Source: Zerene cesonia (taxonomy: Eukaryota > Arthropoda > Insecta > Lepidoptera > Pieridae). From it: 64,000 nucleotides of DNA. Under the pieces are notes generated by a model. The model was not told the DNA's origin, ran no database searches, and was given only the letters and a program-made list of their open reading frames with translations. How positions within the stretch are numbered: position 1 is the first letter of the stretch; each line of letters begins with the position of its first letter. The stretch spans positions 5,886,247 through 5,950,246 of the forward strand of contig NC_052127.1 in the NCBI RefSeq assembly GCF_012273895.1, given 5' to 3'. This document shows, piece by piece, positions 44,894 to 56,120 of the stretch. The translations under genes and the position numbers were made by a program.

Positions 44894-47800
44894 ATGCCGA
44901 AGGTACCTCCAACACCAAATCCTCATACAGGAATTAAATACCATTCTATAAGGAAAGGGAGTGAACCTGGATGTTACCAATTACACAGGTAAAATATATT
45001 GATTGCTGAATCGTTTAGAGTTAAAATTGCTTTCATAATTTTATTAGGTCTAATTTTAAATATTATAGGCATGGCATAATATAATTGGTTCATTAATCGA
45101 AATTCCAGACCATCGGAATGTCGTCTGAAATTTCCAATAACAAAACGTCCTATCCACAAATGCGAGCTACCGAAGCACGAATACACTCTAGTACCACAGA
45201 TCGGTGGCTGGAGAACCCTGCTGGTACCCAAGACGGAACCCAACTTCTACCCTGCCGTGATGAACAAGAATGAATACGAACGACTGAAGAGACAGGCTAA
45301 GGTAACATTTACATAAACAAGTAACTATAAAGGTATTAACAGCACGTTTCGAATCGTTATTAGATAAGCTGATTGGAATTCAGTTTATACATGTAAGGTA
45401 AAAATAGTAAATTATATTTTAGTAAAGAAACTGTGTTAAAACTGTGTAATTCATATTTCATTATTCACTTATAGCTTTCCTCGCCGATCTACAAAATATT
45501 TATACAAATTATTATTTCTGCATTTTTTTTAAATTAGGTTCTGTCGCTATTCCTGATACAACTTAACTCTTTATACAGAAAGTAACACAAGAAGAGCAAC
45601 TCGCAGCGATGCACGCGCAAGAGCAAGCTATACAGAAAGCCGCTAAAGAGTCTGAGGAACGCAAGAGACTCCTAAAAGAGCAGTTGCAGCCTCAACCTGG
45701 CGCTGAGGCGTCTAGCGGCAGCGCTGACGCGGCCGAACTCGAAGGACCAGATCAAGCGGCACATACACTATCTAGAGCTGAGAGTAATTAGTAGTAGAGT
45801 AGTATTAATAAATTATATTTTAATTAGTAATCATTTGTTTCCATGAATCTTCAAGTGTATGTATAGAGTAGTGGTGCTTATATATAACAAAAATATTCGT
45901 TCTTCATTTGTTTAGTTTAGTTCATAAGTACACCAAAATTAAACATCATATATACAATTTTTCCAAGCTACAAATTACGATATAGGTACATTATCTACGT
46001 TTGGCGTGTCAATCAAATAATTTCTATCATTGTATAACTCACGTTTTATTTGTATAGTTAATCTATCAGAATACATTTTTCTGGTACATTGTCAATTAGC
46101 CCAATAATCAGTTTCATACCTTATAATTCCTATCAGTACTCCGTGCTGACAACATGCAAGGGCCGCGACTGTGCAACCGCATCATCCTGGCGTCCAAGTG
46201 CCACGCCATACGGGACGCGCAGATCTTTGAACGGGAACTAATAAAGAAAGAATTGGAGGAGGAGGAACGGAGGTAGAGGGAATTTCGTTGTATAACCCAC
46301 ATGTAAAATATTAAAACATGCGCAGGGTACAAAAATACTAACTAAACAGGTATCAAACAAGCTTTGGCAGTCGACAGATATAATTATTGTTTACGTTATC
46401 ATAAAATGTTATTGTACATTGCACATGCATCACATGATATGGGCGTTAATGTTATATACTGTTTTCATAAAATATTGGCTAAAACTCTCCCTAACATTTA
46501 AAGTCGCACCTCCGCAGGTATCTGGTCAAATTCCAATTATAAATATCATCTATTCTCGTCGAATAAAAAGCCAATCTCCATCTAATCTTTATTTTAGACT
46601 CGACGCAATCATGGAAGAGAATCGCCAAGCAGCTGTACGCCGAGCTGAAGAGGAAGAAGAGCGGAGACACCAGTTGCGTCTGCAGAACCTCGCGGCGCTG
46701 AAGGAGCAGATTAAAGCTCATGAGACCGCTAAGGTGATTATGAATAATCAATATGTTACGTAGTTTTACTTCGTTAAAAGTTATGATATAACGACAAAAA
46801 TAAAATGAAATATAACAAAAAATAATTAGCATTCAGTAAATTGTGTTTATTAAATACGAGTATATAGGTAAAATATAAGTATTAACCATATCTTTAATTC
46901 ATGTAAATACGACAATTTTGTTTAGATTATGGAAGCAGAACGCATAGAAGAAGAGAGTATTCGAGTAAATCAAGCGAACATCGCAATGCAAATTGACGAA
47001 GCACAGAAACTAAAAGAGAAGCACGGGAGACAGGCTAAGCTTAAAGAAATATTGGATCAAGGTAAGATATCCATACCAAAATGCTTAATTTACAAATAAA
47101 ACCGTGCCCAAAGGGTTAACGTTTTATTATAGAAACAGAAGCAGGGTAGAAAGATTATGTCTCATTACTCTTTACTTACCGTACATCATTAAACCAACTT
47201 TCGTTAAAACAATGTTTGAAAATAGTTTATTTTTTCAGGCAATGCTGAACTCCTCTATTACAAGCAAGTGCAAAACGAAGAGGAGCGAATAATGGATCTA
47301 CGTATTGCCAATTTTCTGAAACAGAAGCAGGAACGCGAAGCTCGGAACAAAGCTGAACAGGAAGCTATTAAAGCTGCTAAACAGAAGGGTATCGACCACA
47401 TCGCTAAGGCGCAAAAGGTAATTAATGGAAAAGTAATCAATAACCATGAAGGCATTGATGTCTTAAAGTAATCAATAACCATGAAGGCATTGATGTCAAC
47501 AATGTTCTTTGAATTAAGTTCCAATTTAATAGAACAAAGCTAATTCTAAACATTCTAATCTATCTAGAACTATTTTCTAGATAGTTTATAAATTTAGGTA
47601 GTTTGACTACTAATCCGCCTATATACTGTACTAGTACCTGTGTTAACACAGTCCCACTTTTACAAATTCGGGTTACCCTCCCTTCATCCTTTAATTCTAT
47701 ATTTCTGTGACAATAATATCCGCTCTCCCAAATCTGCCTTAAATTTGAACACTGGTGGAGCCCGAGGCACATATCCTTTTACTTACCCTTCCCAGTCCTT

Positions 47801-49992
47801 TCCATTATCCCTTTTGTCAATACTTTCTTAATCCCTTTCCAATTATTTTTTTTTACTTGTCTTAAGTTTGTGTCATAAATTCAGCTATCGTTCAACGGCT
47901 GAATTATTATCGGATTTAATTACAACGACGTATTATTCAACAGGCAGAGCAAGAGCTTAAAGAGGAATTGGAACGGATCCGAAACCTCAAGATACAAGAA
48001 GACGTGGAGAGGGAGTGCCGCCGCAAGGAGCGGGACGCTGCTATCAAGAGGAATCGCGAGATGAGGAGACTGCATGAGGGCAGGATCCAACAGGTGAGGG
48101 GCTATTATTGTCTCTTTACATGATAACATCGGGTGATTGAGCTAAGACTGTTTATTCTTTTTGTAAGATCTCACTTTAAAATATAATTTGCATGTTCTTA
48201 CTATTAAATTCCATTTTATTAGAGAGATGCACCTTATTGGGATAATTACGAATGACAGGGTAAATGTAATAGTGTAATATAACCACGCCGCTACTCGCAA
48301 GTGATTGTTTAAAAAAATGTGTATTATTTTCAAATTATGTCTGTGCCTGTGTCTCACGATACTCGCAATAAAAAGATCTTCTGAAGTGGTATTCAACATT
48401 TCCGAAATTCCCTCAATGCACTATAGGTACTTCTATCTTCGTTGCTTTATTTTTTTATAAAGTGTTATAGAACATGAAATGCTTAAAACAAATCTTATTT
48501 ATAACGATAACTACATTTGTTTTCAGATATCGGACATCCATCGCCTCATCGCCCGCGAAATAGCGAAAGATGAGCAAAGCTTCAACAACGCTGCGAGACA
48601 GAACGAAGAATTCATTAGGAAAGAGAAAGAGGTATGGCTGTTTAGCTTTGTGTGATAAGGATAGATATAAGTAGTGTAATAGAGTGGCATATTCTTTCGT
48701 TTAGTATTCGGTAATTTTTATATTTTAAATTTTCCCAGTATTTTTATGATTAACAATACTCGTACTTAGTGAAAAAAAAATTTTATATTAACAATCAGTT
48801 CAAGAAACTCGGACAAGTACCCATAATTGAAAAAACTTTAATAAATTCATAGCAAATGAAAAAATGGAAACAAAAATTGTTTGCCGGTGGATATTTTATT
48901 TATTCCAATAGTATATTGTTTTTTACTTACTATTTTTAGGGTTCTGTACAAATTTGATATATTTTCGTTTTTTTTTTTTAATTTTTATGAGCCTCTTTCG
49001 GGACTTCTCTTAAACTACATAATATTCCGAATAGACTGTCATCTTAATCGGTGACTATGCAAAAATTTAAAAATGTTACATGTTGACTAGACGAATAATC
49101 ATTTCAAGACGCTATTTGATACAGCCAGTATTTTTCAGTTGGAGGACAAACGCAAGGCTCGAGTTGAACAGCATAGACAAGAGATCATGAAACAAATAAA
49201 TGACAAAGAACGCGCCAGGTATGTTTGACCGCCACGTTTAAATGGAAAACTACTTGAATCATCTAAAAACAACTTACGTACCACTCTTGATTCTAAAATG
49301 GAACCAAATGACATTTTCCTATCAAATAAAAATATAATGTCAATCCCACGCAACGTTGGTTAAAAAAATGAGGGTGTAAAATCGTAGCATTTAACTGAAA
49401 CATATCAGTACATGAATTTCGCGTATCCTAAATCGTACAGCTCGTGAAAAAAATTGTCTGTTGTAAATTATATTTTTTATTCATGAAGTACGCATAAATC
49501 TAAAGTCCGTTTTTGTCTTTTCAAACACCCCCACTTTGTATGAATCAATTTACCAATATATTAAATACATAATTATGTATATTTATCAGGGCTGACCTTC
49601 GCGAGAAAGTACATAACGAAGGTGTAGCGCTCCGCATGGAGCAAGAACAACAAGACAAGTATGAGAGAAAAGTCATCAAGCATAAGGTAATCATTATAAC
49701 GCTAGAAAACAATAGCATTAAAATATTAATCCTAAGCCGTAGTCTTTCGAAATATTACTATATTTCGTGTATTTAAGGGCAGCAAGCCTGCGACAGACAT
49801 ATTTCTTTCATACATTTTGTATATAAAACGCTTCTCGTGGCGGCCGTCGCGTGTGAACCATCCAAGGTGATCCTCAGGTCAATATTATTTAAATAAAAAT
49901 TATTTCAGGTTGCCGAAATGAGACAACAAAAGGTATCAGAGAAATACGTCAAGGAAGTTGAACAGACACTCGGGAAATATGGCTACCATTAG
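44894..49992 (+). CDS. CFAP45: Cilia- and flagella-associated protein 45 (CFAP45)
   Basis: Exons: 44894-44988, 45109-45301, 45579-45783, 46137-46272, 46598-46733, 46926-47061, 47239-47417, 47944-48093, 48527-48631, 49139-49218, 49590-49686, 49909-49992 (stop TAG). All phases agree; 531 residues against about 550 in vertebrates. From about residue 165 on it is one long charged coiled coil (trichohyalin-plectin-homology type). The diagnostic stretch at the start of exon 4 is ASKCHAIRDAQIF followed by ELEEEERRLDAIMEENRQ, matching CFAP45. The end has KVSEKYVKEVEQTL. By family knowledge it is a microtubule inner protein of axonemal doublets, so expression in sperm and ciliated sensory cells is expected. 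The N-terminal 160 residues (MPKVPPTPNPHTG, Pro/Ala/Glu-rich exon 3) are less conserved. Confidence 0.94.
47431..47497 (+). repeat. Fresh tandem duplication in a CFAP45 intron
   Basis: AAGTAATCAATAACCATGAA and the next 12 bases are repeated without a mismatch 35 bp later (47,431 and 47,466). It starts 14 bp after the donor at 47,418 and does not touch coding sequence. Perfect identity suggests a recent event or an assembly slip. Confidence 0.85.
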
Positions 49993-50042
49993 TTTGCCAT
50001 GAGTTCGATATCTGATATGGAATCTCAATTCTGATATGATGC

Positions 50043-50048
50043 AATAAA
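50043..50048 (+). terminator. Poly(A) signal for CFAP45
   Basis: AATAAA 51 bp after the stop codon, followed by a GT/T-rich segment (TTAGTGTGTAATC, TTTTTGTTTGTATT). A good candidate for the mRNA 3' end. Confidence 0.75.
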
Positions 50049-50104
50049 ACATTTTAGTGTGTAATCTCCGATATTTTTGTTTGTATTATTTCTTTTGAAT
50101 ATAT

Positions 50105-50285
50105 CATCATCATCATCATCATCAGCCCATATATGTTCCCACTGCTGGGACACAGGCCTCCTATGAGGGTTTAGGCCATAATCCACCACGCTGGCCAAGT
50201 GCGGGTTGGCAGATGTCACATGTCGTCGAACTTTTGATTCTCGGACATGCCGGTTTCCTCACGATGTTTTCCTTCACCGTTAGAA
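50105..50285 (+). repeat. CATCATCATCAGCCCAT repeat, long copy
   Basis: CATCATCATCATCATCAGCCC, TTCCCACTGCTGGGACACAG, GCCTCCTATGAGGGTTTAGG, CACGCTGGCCAAGTGCGGGT and GGTTTCCTCACGATGTTTTC in order. A standard lepidopteran retroposon tail, more complete than the copy at 31,005. Confidence 0.75.
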
Positions 50286-51522
50286 TTTTTGAATGTTAGA
50301 GTTTTGAATGTATGATTCCTAGATAATCACGTTAATATCCTCCTGATTCAAATATTATTCATATTTTTCCAATCATTTAAAACGTCTTAGAAACATCAAA
50401 TGATATTTTTTACTAGCTCTTGCACGCGGCTTGGTTCACGTGGACAAAGAAAATTAGCAGTTGTCAGACACACACACATAATTATTAATGTAGCGACGTG
50501 AAATGTTCACAAGCAGTACCGCAGGCGCAATCAAATCAACCATTAAATGACAAACTGAAGGTTGAATCAATACTATTTATTAACTTAAACTACAATTAAA
50601 ATTACACAATCCTTTAAATATTTACAAAACGCACACACAAACAAACCAAAGTCAATAATTATTTGTACCATGATTAACATACAGATAAACAACATACATA
50701 GCAAATAAAAAATTAAGCGATAGTTTTTATTATCTACACATCTATTTAATAATACATAGTGGGCCCTTCATTCGTATTTAAGTGTATACACATATTGCAA
50801 TAATTCATATTGTATATTTTTCAATTTTCATGTAACAATTCAGACCTGTTGAATGTATGTCTCACTGGTATACATATCCTAACTCACAAGATGGTAACCT
50901 GGCGAAAAACCGTGAACCATATCATTTGCATGCATTCAACATATTATTTTTCGTTAGAATATAATGCTAATACATCATATTATGTTGAGAATTTTTTTTC
51001 CCAGGAGAGATCGAAATAGTGTTTTATGACTCCAGATTTTGATCATCCATTACTGTATATTATTACAAAATTTACTATGCCACATGTAGGATGCAAGTTA
51101 TAGACAGGTGCAAAATCAAAATAATCAAATAATAAATTAATTATTTATATCCATATAAAAATATGAGCTTATTTTCGTATAATGTCAATATAAATCAAAT
51201 TTTAAGTCCGTAACATGCATACCACTTGACAATTGGTGTTATTTAACTCCAATTAACGGCAAATCATTTATAAGTATAAACTAAACAATGATAACAAAGG
51301 AATATGCTATGAATCACCATCCATTGGAAACATAACTTAATAAAGAAACTCTATTCAAATTAAATACATAGAGCTTTACATAGTCATCGTAAAAAAACCT
51401 TATCTATCATAATACCTACATTTTTAAGCATTCCTAGTGTAGCTCCCTTGTAGCACACTAAATCACCATTCACTTTAACTTGAAGTAATTGGTACTAAAC
51501 ACAAACACTTTATCACCATTAA
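50286..51522. other. Intergenic region and probable borealin 3' UTR
   Basis: CFAP45 and borealin converge here. Minus-strand AATAAA candidates occur at about 50,576 and 50,726. A short CTAGCTCTTGCACGCGGC remnant lies near 50,413. No exon was seen. Confidence 0.5.
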
Positions 51523-54500
51523 TCACTTAATGGCCTTCTCGCCGAGCTTGACCACTTTATCGAGGTTCTCCTTCAGGGTCTTGAGCTGCAGCAGCACGTT
51601 GTTGTCCATGAGCGAGAACGGGATGTAGGCCTGCGACTGTCGCAGCTGCTTCGGTTGCAGGGACAGCATTGTGCCATCTTGCAGAAGGATATTGCAATTC
51701 GCTTTCTCGTCTGGTTTCATTCTGAAATAAGAGCGTGTGATTGTACATCTCTTAGAGTGTACTGTACTGTACTGTACTCTTTTAGTGTGTGATATGTGAA
51801 AGCTAACTGGGCAATCTTCTGAGTAAGCCTTCCTTTATCTTTTTATTCCACAAAAATCTAGAATATCGCATTCCATATTAACTATGCATATTGCACATTA
51901 CACCATTGCATTTAGTTTCGGGGATATATCCTATGTCTATTACGATTAAAATGCAATGTAACAACACAAAATACAAACAAATGGAATACAGTGTGTTTAC
52001 ACTTACACTCTGAAAACATAATTCTTACCTAAAAATAATAGTACATATTCGAGAATACATATTGTAAATAAACAGGAATTGCTTACGTGTAACATGTGGG
52101 CACCATCACTGGTGATCCAGACATGGAGACCACCATTTCACCTTGACGCGGCTGACGCAGCACAGTCAGCGGCGTGTGTGGTGTCACCTGCAATATAAAC
52201 GGTTTGTTTGTTTATAAGTCAAACAGCATTGTACAGTTTATTGGTGCACCTGGAGCGAGTCACAAAACTTTAATATGCTACATATATACAGCCTAAAGCA
52301 CTCAAGGACCATATGCATTTCCAACGGTGAAAGAATTAAAACAAATTCCCATTTAAATTTGGTCTAGTTTTGACATTTTTGAATTTGTTTTTTTTACTAA
52401 TTATTTAGCTTCACACACACCTTAGGCGTGATGGCGGGATAGTTGACGAGCGCGTTCTTATTGTACGCGGGCGTCTTGTACACCGACTTGGAGCGGCGGC
52501 GCGCGGCCGTACGTGGCGCCGGCTTCAGCGCCGAGCGCGCCGACGCGTCCGCGGAGCGCGAGCGGCGCCCGGTCGAGCGGCTCGCGGAGGGGGGCGCTGC
52601 GGAAGGAGAAGGGGGGGTAAAGTTGGATCATTGAATGAATGAATTACTGCAATAAACTTTATGACGTTATAACTGCGTTATAACGTTTAACACTTAAAAT
52701 AAAACAAACGGTAAAAGCGCAATGGTTTGGCAAGCTAAAACAAAATAACAAAAAAAAATGTTTTTATTAATTAATTGATTGGTTGGGTTTGTGGGTTGGG
52801 TTGGTCAATCAATCGATAATAATAATCGATATGAATTATTGGTTGATTGTTTGGTCATTGGATAAATTACCAATCACTTACATGTGCAGTAAACATAAAT
52901 CCATGAAAGGCAAACAATTATATAAGCAAAACGCGGAGTTATCGCTAATACTTCATTAATATTTAGTTGTTCAAACCAATTGGCCAATTAGCTATTACAG
53001 AAGCAATATACAACAATTGTTATACAGTTTGTTTTGTTTCTTATCTTAATAGATAAATCTTGAAAATGATAATCATAAACCATTTAATAATTAATGGTGA
53101 ATGATGAACCAACTGAATGTGAATTAACTGTTAGTCATGATAAAATTAAATGAAACGATCAAAGTAACACTAACACGAGATTCTACACCAAAGCCTACAA
53201 ATTAGTTATAAAAATAGGTGTCCATAAAAGCATGCACAAACAAGGTACAGCAGCAGACTTACCCAAGTACGTTTTCTTAGCACCGCGCTCCCCAGAGCCC
53301 TGAGACGAGTTCTCGGTGAGGTACCCTGATCCCAGAAAGCGTTAGTGGAAATTAATGGGATGGTGGTTAACAGTAATGCGATTATGTTGAGAATAAACGG
53401 TAAAGCAAGATAAAGTGATGATTGAAGAGTCTTTATGTTATTTATAATAAATTTTCTTCAAATTCTTCAATAGTATATTTCGAAATTAATTTTCGAAAAC
53501 TCTTTCGTTTATTATTTTTTATAATTGGAAACCCGGCTTATAGCGGCGTGAATCGCGTGCTACTCTGGTCAAAAGCCAGTATGTAATCTTCATAGTAAAT
53601 TTCAAATCTAATCATCTAAATTTTTGTAAGAGTAAGCATACATAAATTCTTCCAAACTTTCACCTATGTAATATAAGTAGAAAGTAAAATAAAATACTTG
53701 AATCTTTTGTTTATATTCATTTTTCATAATTTACTGATCCAAGTACTTGTAATATTATGAAGAGGAAACATTTGTGTTTTAGTATGTATGTTGGTAATGT
53801 TTACATACATACATTACATACATACATTTTCATATGTACTGGATGAATTTCAAAAATTACCATAAGAAGCTGTATCTTCACTAATAAGGCAAAGTCAGTG
53901 TGGACTTCTACTTATTAATAATTTGGCAATGCTAATGAAATATGTTAGATTAATTTATACAGGTATATTTTATGATTGAATCTTTAATTCAATATTATCA
54001 TTCAAAATTTACTTGAAATCGAATAAAAGTATCTGAGTAGTCTATGCAATAAAACAAACTAAGTATTAGGAAGAGTTTACTACTACTAATGGATTCACCC
54101 ATTCGGCTTTACTTTTTAAACATTATTGTTAGGGAACAAGGCAGGTTCTTATGGAGATACCAAAACTTACCACAGACGAAGCCAGGGTGGACTGCTATTG
54201 AGAGATATATGTATTAACAACTACAAGCTCAGTATGTATCTACAGACTACACTAGGCTCTATTTAGTCCAACTATAACCAATGAAGAATTTTTAATAGAA
54301 TCATCTTAAAACTTGTGTATAGACAGTTAAGAGTGAGAGGCTCTGTGTGCCTTTACTATTATTATATTAGGATATGTAGATTGTAGAGTGCTTGTAACAT
54401 GTATGATATAATAAATTAACAATATTTAAAAAAGTCAACAAGAAATATAAGTGCTCACGTACCTATATACCACAGATACTAAATTATAAGTAAGAAAGTT

Positions 54501-55528
54501 AATAGTGATAAATATAAAATTAGGAAATCTTCCTTATTGAAAACATAGTGAGCAGTACATACTTACGTTCAAATAAAAAACATTAAAAGAAACACTATAA
54601 TTTTGATTTAATTCTTATTATTATGTCTATTTAAAATAATGTTATTTAGGTATAAATACATAAGTAATGACTATTCATGAACTATGATATTATAAAGTGT
54701 ACCAAAACACCCCATGTGCTTTTGCAAAAACAATTAAATGAGGTGGACATTAATATGCAGACAGTACATTACGTATGGTGATCACTTACCATCATCATGT
54801 GATCCAGACCGACAGGAACGTCTAGTGTTAGACCTTCTCGTTGAGGGCACTTCCTTGAGATGTAACTCTGTTTTCTGTAATGTTTATAGTGCAATTTTTT
54901 ATATGCTCAAGTGCTTATATAATGTTTTATAAAGTAACAATCTATACTAATAGTGTACAGCAGAAGAGTTTGTTTGATTGTTTGAACACACATCTACATC
55001 TAAGGAACTAAAATAAAACTTGTACTTCCAGAAACAATTTACATGTGATAATATCATAAATTACTCAAACTTTCATAATTATAACAGCTTTCAAGAATTC
55101 ATTTTTATTTTAAATAGATACATAAATAAATGTTACCAGTATGAAACTTACCAGCTGTCCCAATGTTTTCTGAAAATTATTTGCACTAATTGATCCCAGA
55201 AGTATCTTGAATGTAATCTCAACATTGCGTATTTGCATCTGAGCTTCCGAGTCTATTTTATTTTTTTGGTCAGCAACTGTAATAGCATTTTAAACATCTT
55301 TTAACCAATTGCAGGATGATAAATTTTCAGGATTTTAAAGTAACAGGAATTGACGGATTTATATATCTATTTCATACAATACATAAAACCTGCGATATAT
55401 TATAAATGTTAAAGGTTTCAATCTATAGCTGTTATCGTAGACATACCTAATTTGTTGAATTTTTTCAACGTCTCATCATCTTCTGCTACTTTTTCCTGTT
55501 TTCGCACAGGCCGCTTAGTTCTAGGCAT
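51523..55528 (-). CDS. borr: Borealin (chromosomal passenger complex subunit)
   Basis: Minus-strand exons: 55528-55447, 55276-55152, 54874-54790, microexon 54194-54171, 53325-53263, 52596-52421, 52187-52087, 51721-51523 (stop TGA). All phases agree with or without the microexon; 284 or 276 residues. The start MPRTKRPVRK resembles the basic N-terminus of insect borealins. A helical segment (about 28-69) should pair with INCENP and survivin. The middle is Ser/Arg/Ala-rich with KSVYKTPAYNKNA. The C-terminal domain shows GEMVVSMSGSPVM, a short beta-rich part (NILLQDGTMLSLQPKQL) and LLQLKTLKENLDKVVKL, as in Drosophila borealin. By family knowledge it targets Aurora B to centromeres and the spindle midzone. 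It is head to head with saxophone. Exon 52,596-52,421 is strikingly GC-rich. Confidence 0.92.
54171..54194 (-). CDS. borr: 24-nt microexon of borealin
   Basis: On the minus strand a TATCTCTCAATAG acceptor and a GTG|GTAAGTTTTG donor enclose 24 bases encoding AVHPGFVC in phase 1, the phase of both neighbouring exons. Inclusion or skipping both keep the frame (SHDD-AVHPGFVC-GYLTEN or SHDD-GYLTEN). The size and perfect phase fit an alternative microexon, but there is no transcript evidence here. Confidence 0.6.
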
Positions 55529-56120
55529 TTTGTGTTAATGGCACTAATACAGCTATGATATAACGTAATAAAAACTTTAGGATATATATTTTAAAATTAT
55601 AATAATACAGGTGGAAATAACTTGTGGCAAAAGTTTCAAACAAAACACAAGCAAACCGACATTTTTAAATTGGTCAATGTTACCAACTTTAAGTTTTTAT
55701 TTTTCCAGTTGCCACTTTCCTCTCACAAATATTTGTCTTTGTATTGTCAGCGTATCTACCTATTAATAAATAATTGAATCAAATAATCCCGAATCTACTA
55801 AATTATTAAAAAAAAAATTGATTAAGTCCAACTGCAAATCCTTCACTTAATTTTATATTCAATAAAATTAACTTGTAAAACTTGAGTTTTTGAAATTTTT
55901 TGAACGCAACATCACAACATTCAATTGAACTACTAATATAAATCTGAGAATAAAATACGAATTTTGGCTTAAGTATACATTTATAAATACTTGAGAAATA
56001 TTCTAAAATATTATTCAAATATATAATTTATCCCTTAAGGTAAAAGTGGTTCCGGGACATCTTATTAAGTTGGAGTCGTGACCGATTTCGTGCTTTGTTA
56101 TGAATTATGATGAATGAAGA
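55529..56120. promoter_or_regulatory. Shared upstream region of borealin and saxophone
   Basis: The 592 bp between divergent start codons must hold both 5' ends. It is AT-rich. I saw no clear TATA box, DRE or E2F site. Short ATG-started frames occur just before the saxophone ATG (for example an ATGAATGAAGAATGG frame out of phase), so that mRNA may carry a small overlapping upstream ORF. Confidence 0.5.

Noticed and set aside
47104..47831. Short frames in CFAP45 introns
   Set aside because: No splice phase compatibility with the gene; they include a SINE-like fragment and the tandem duplication.
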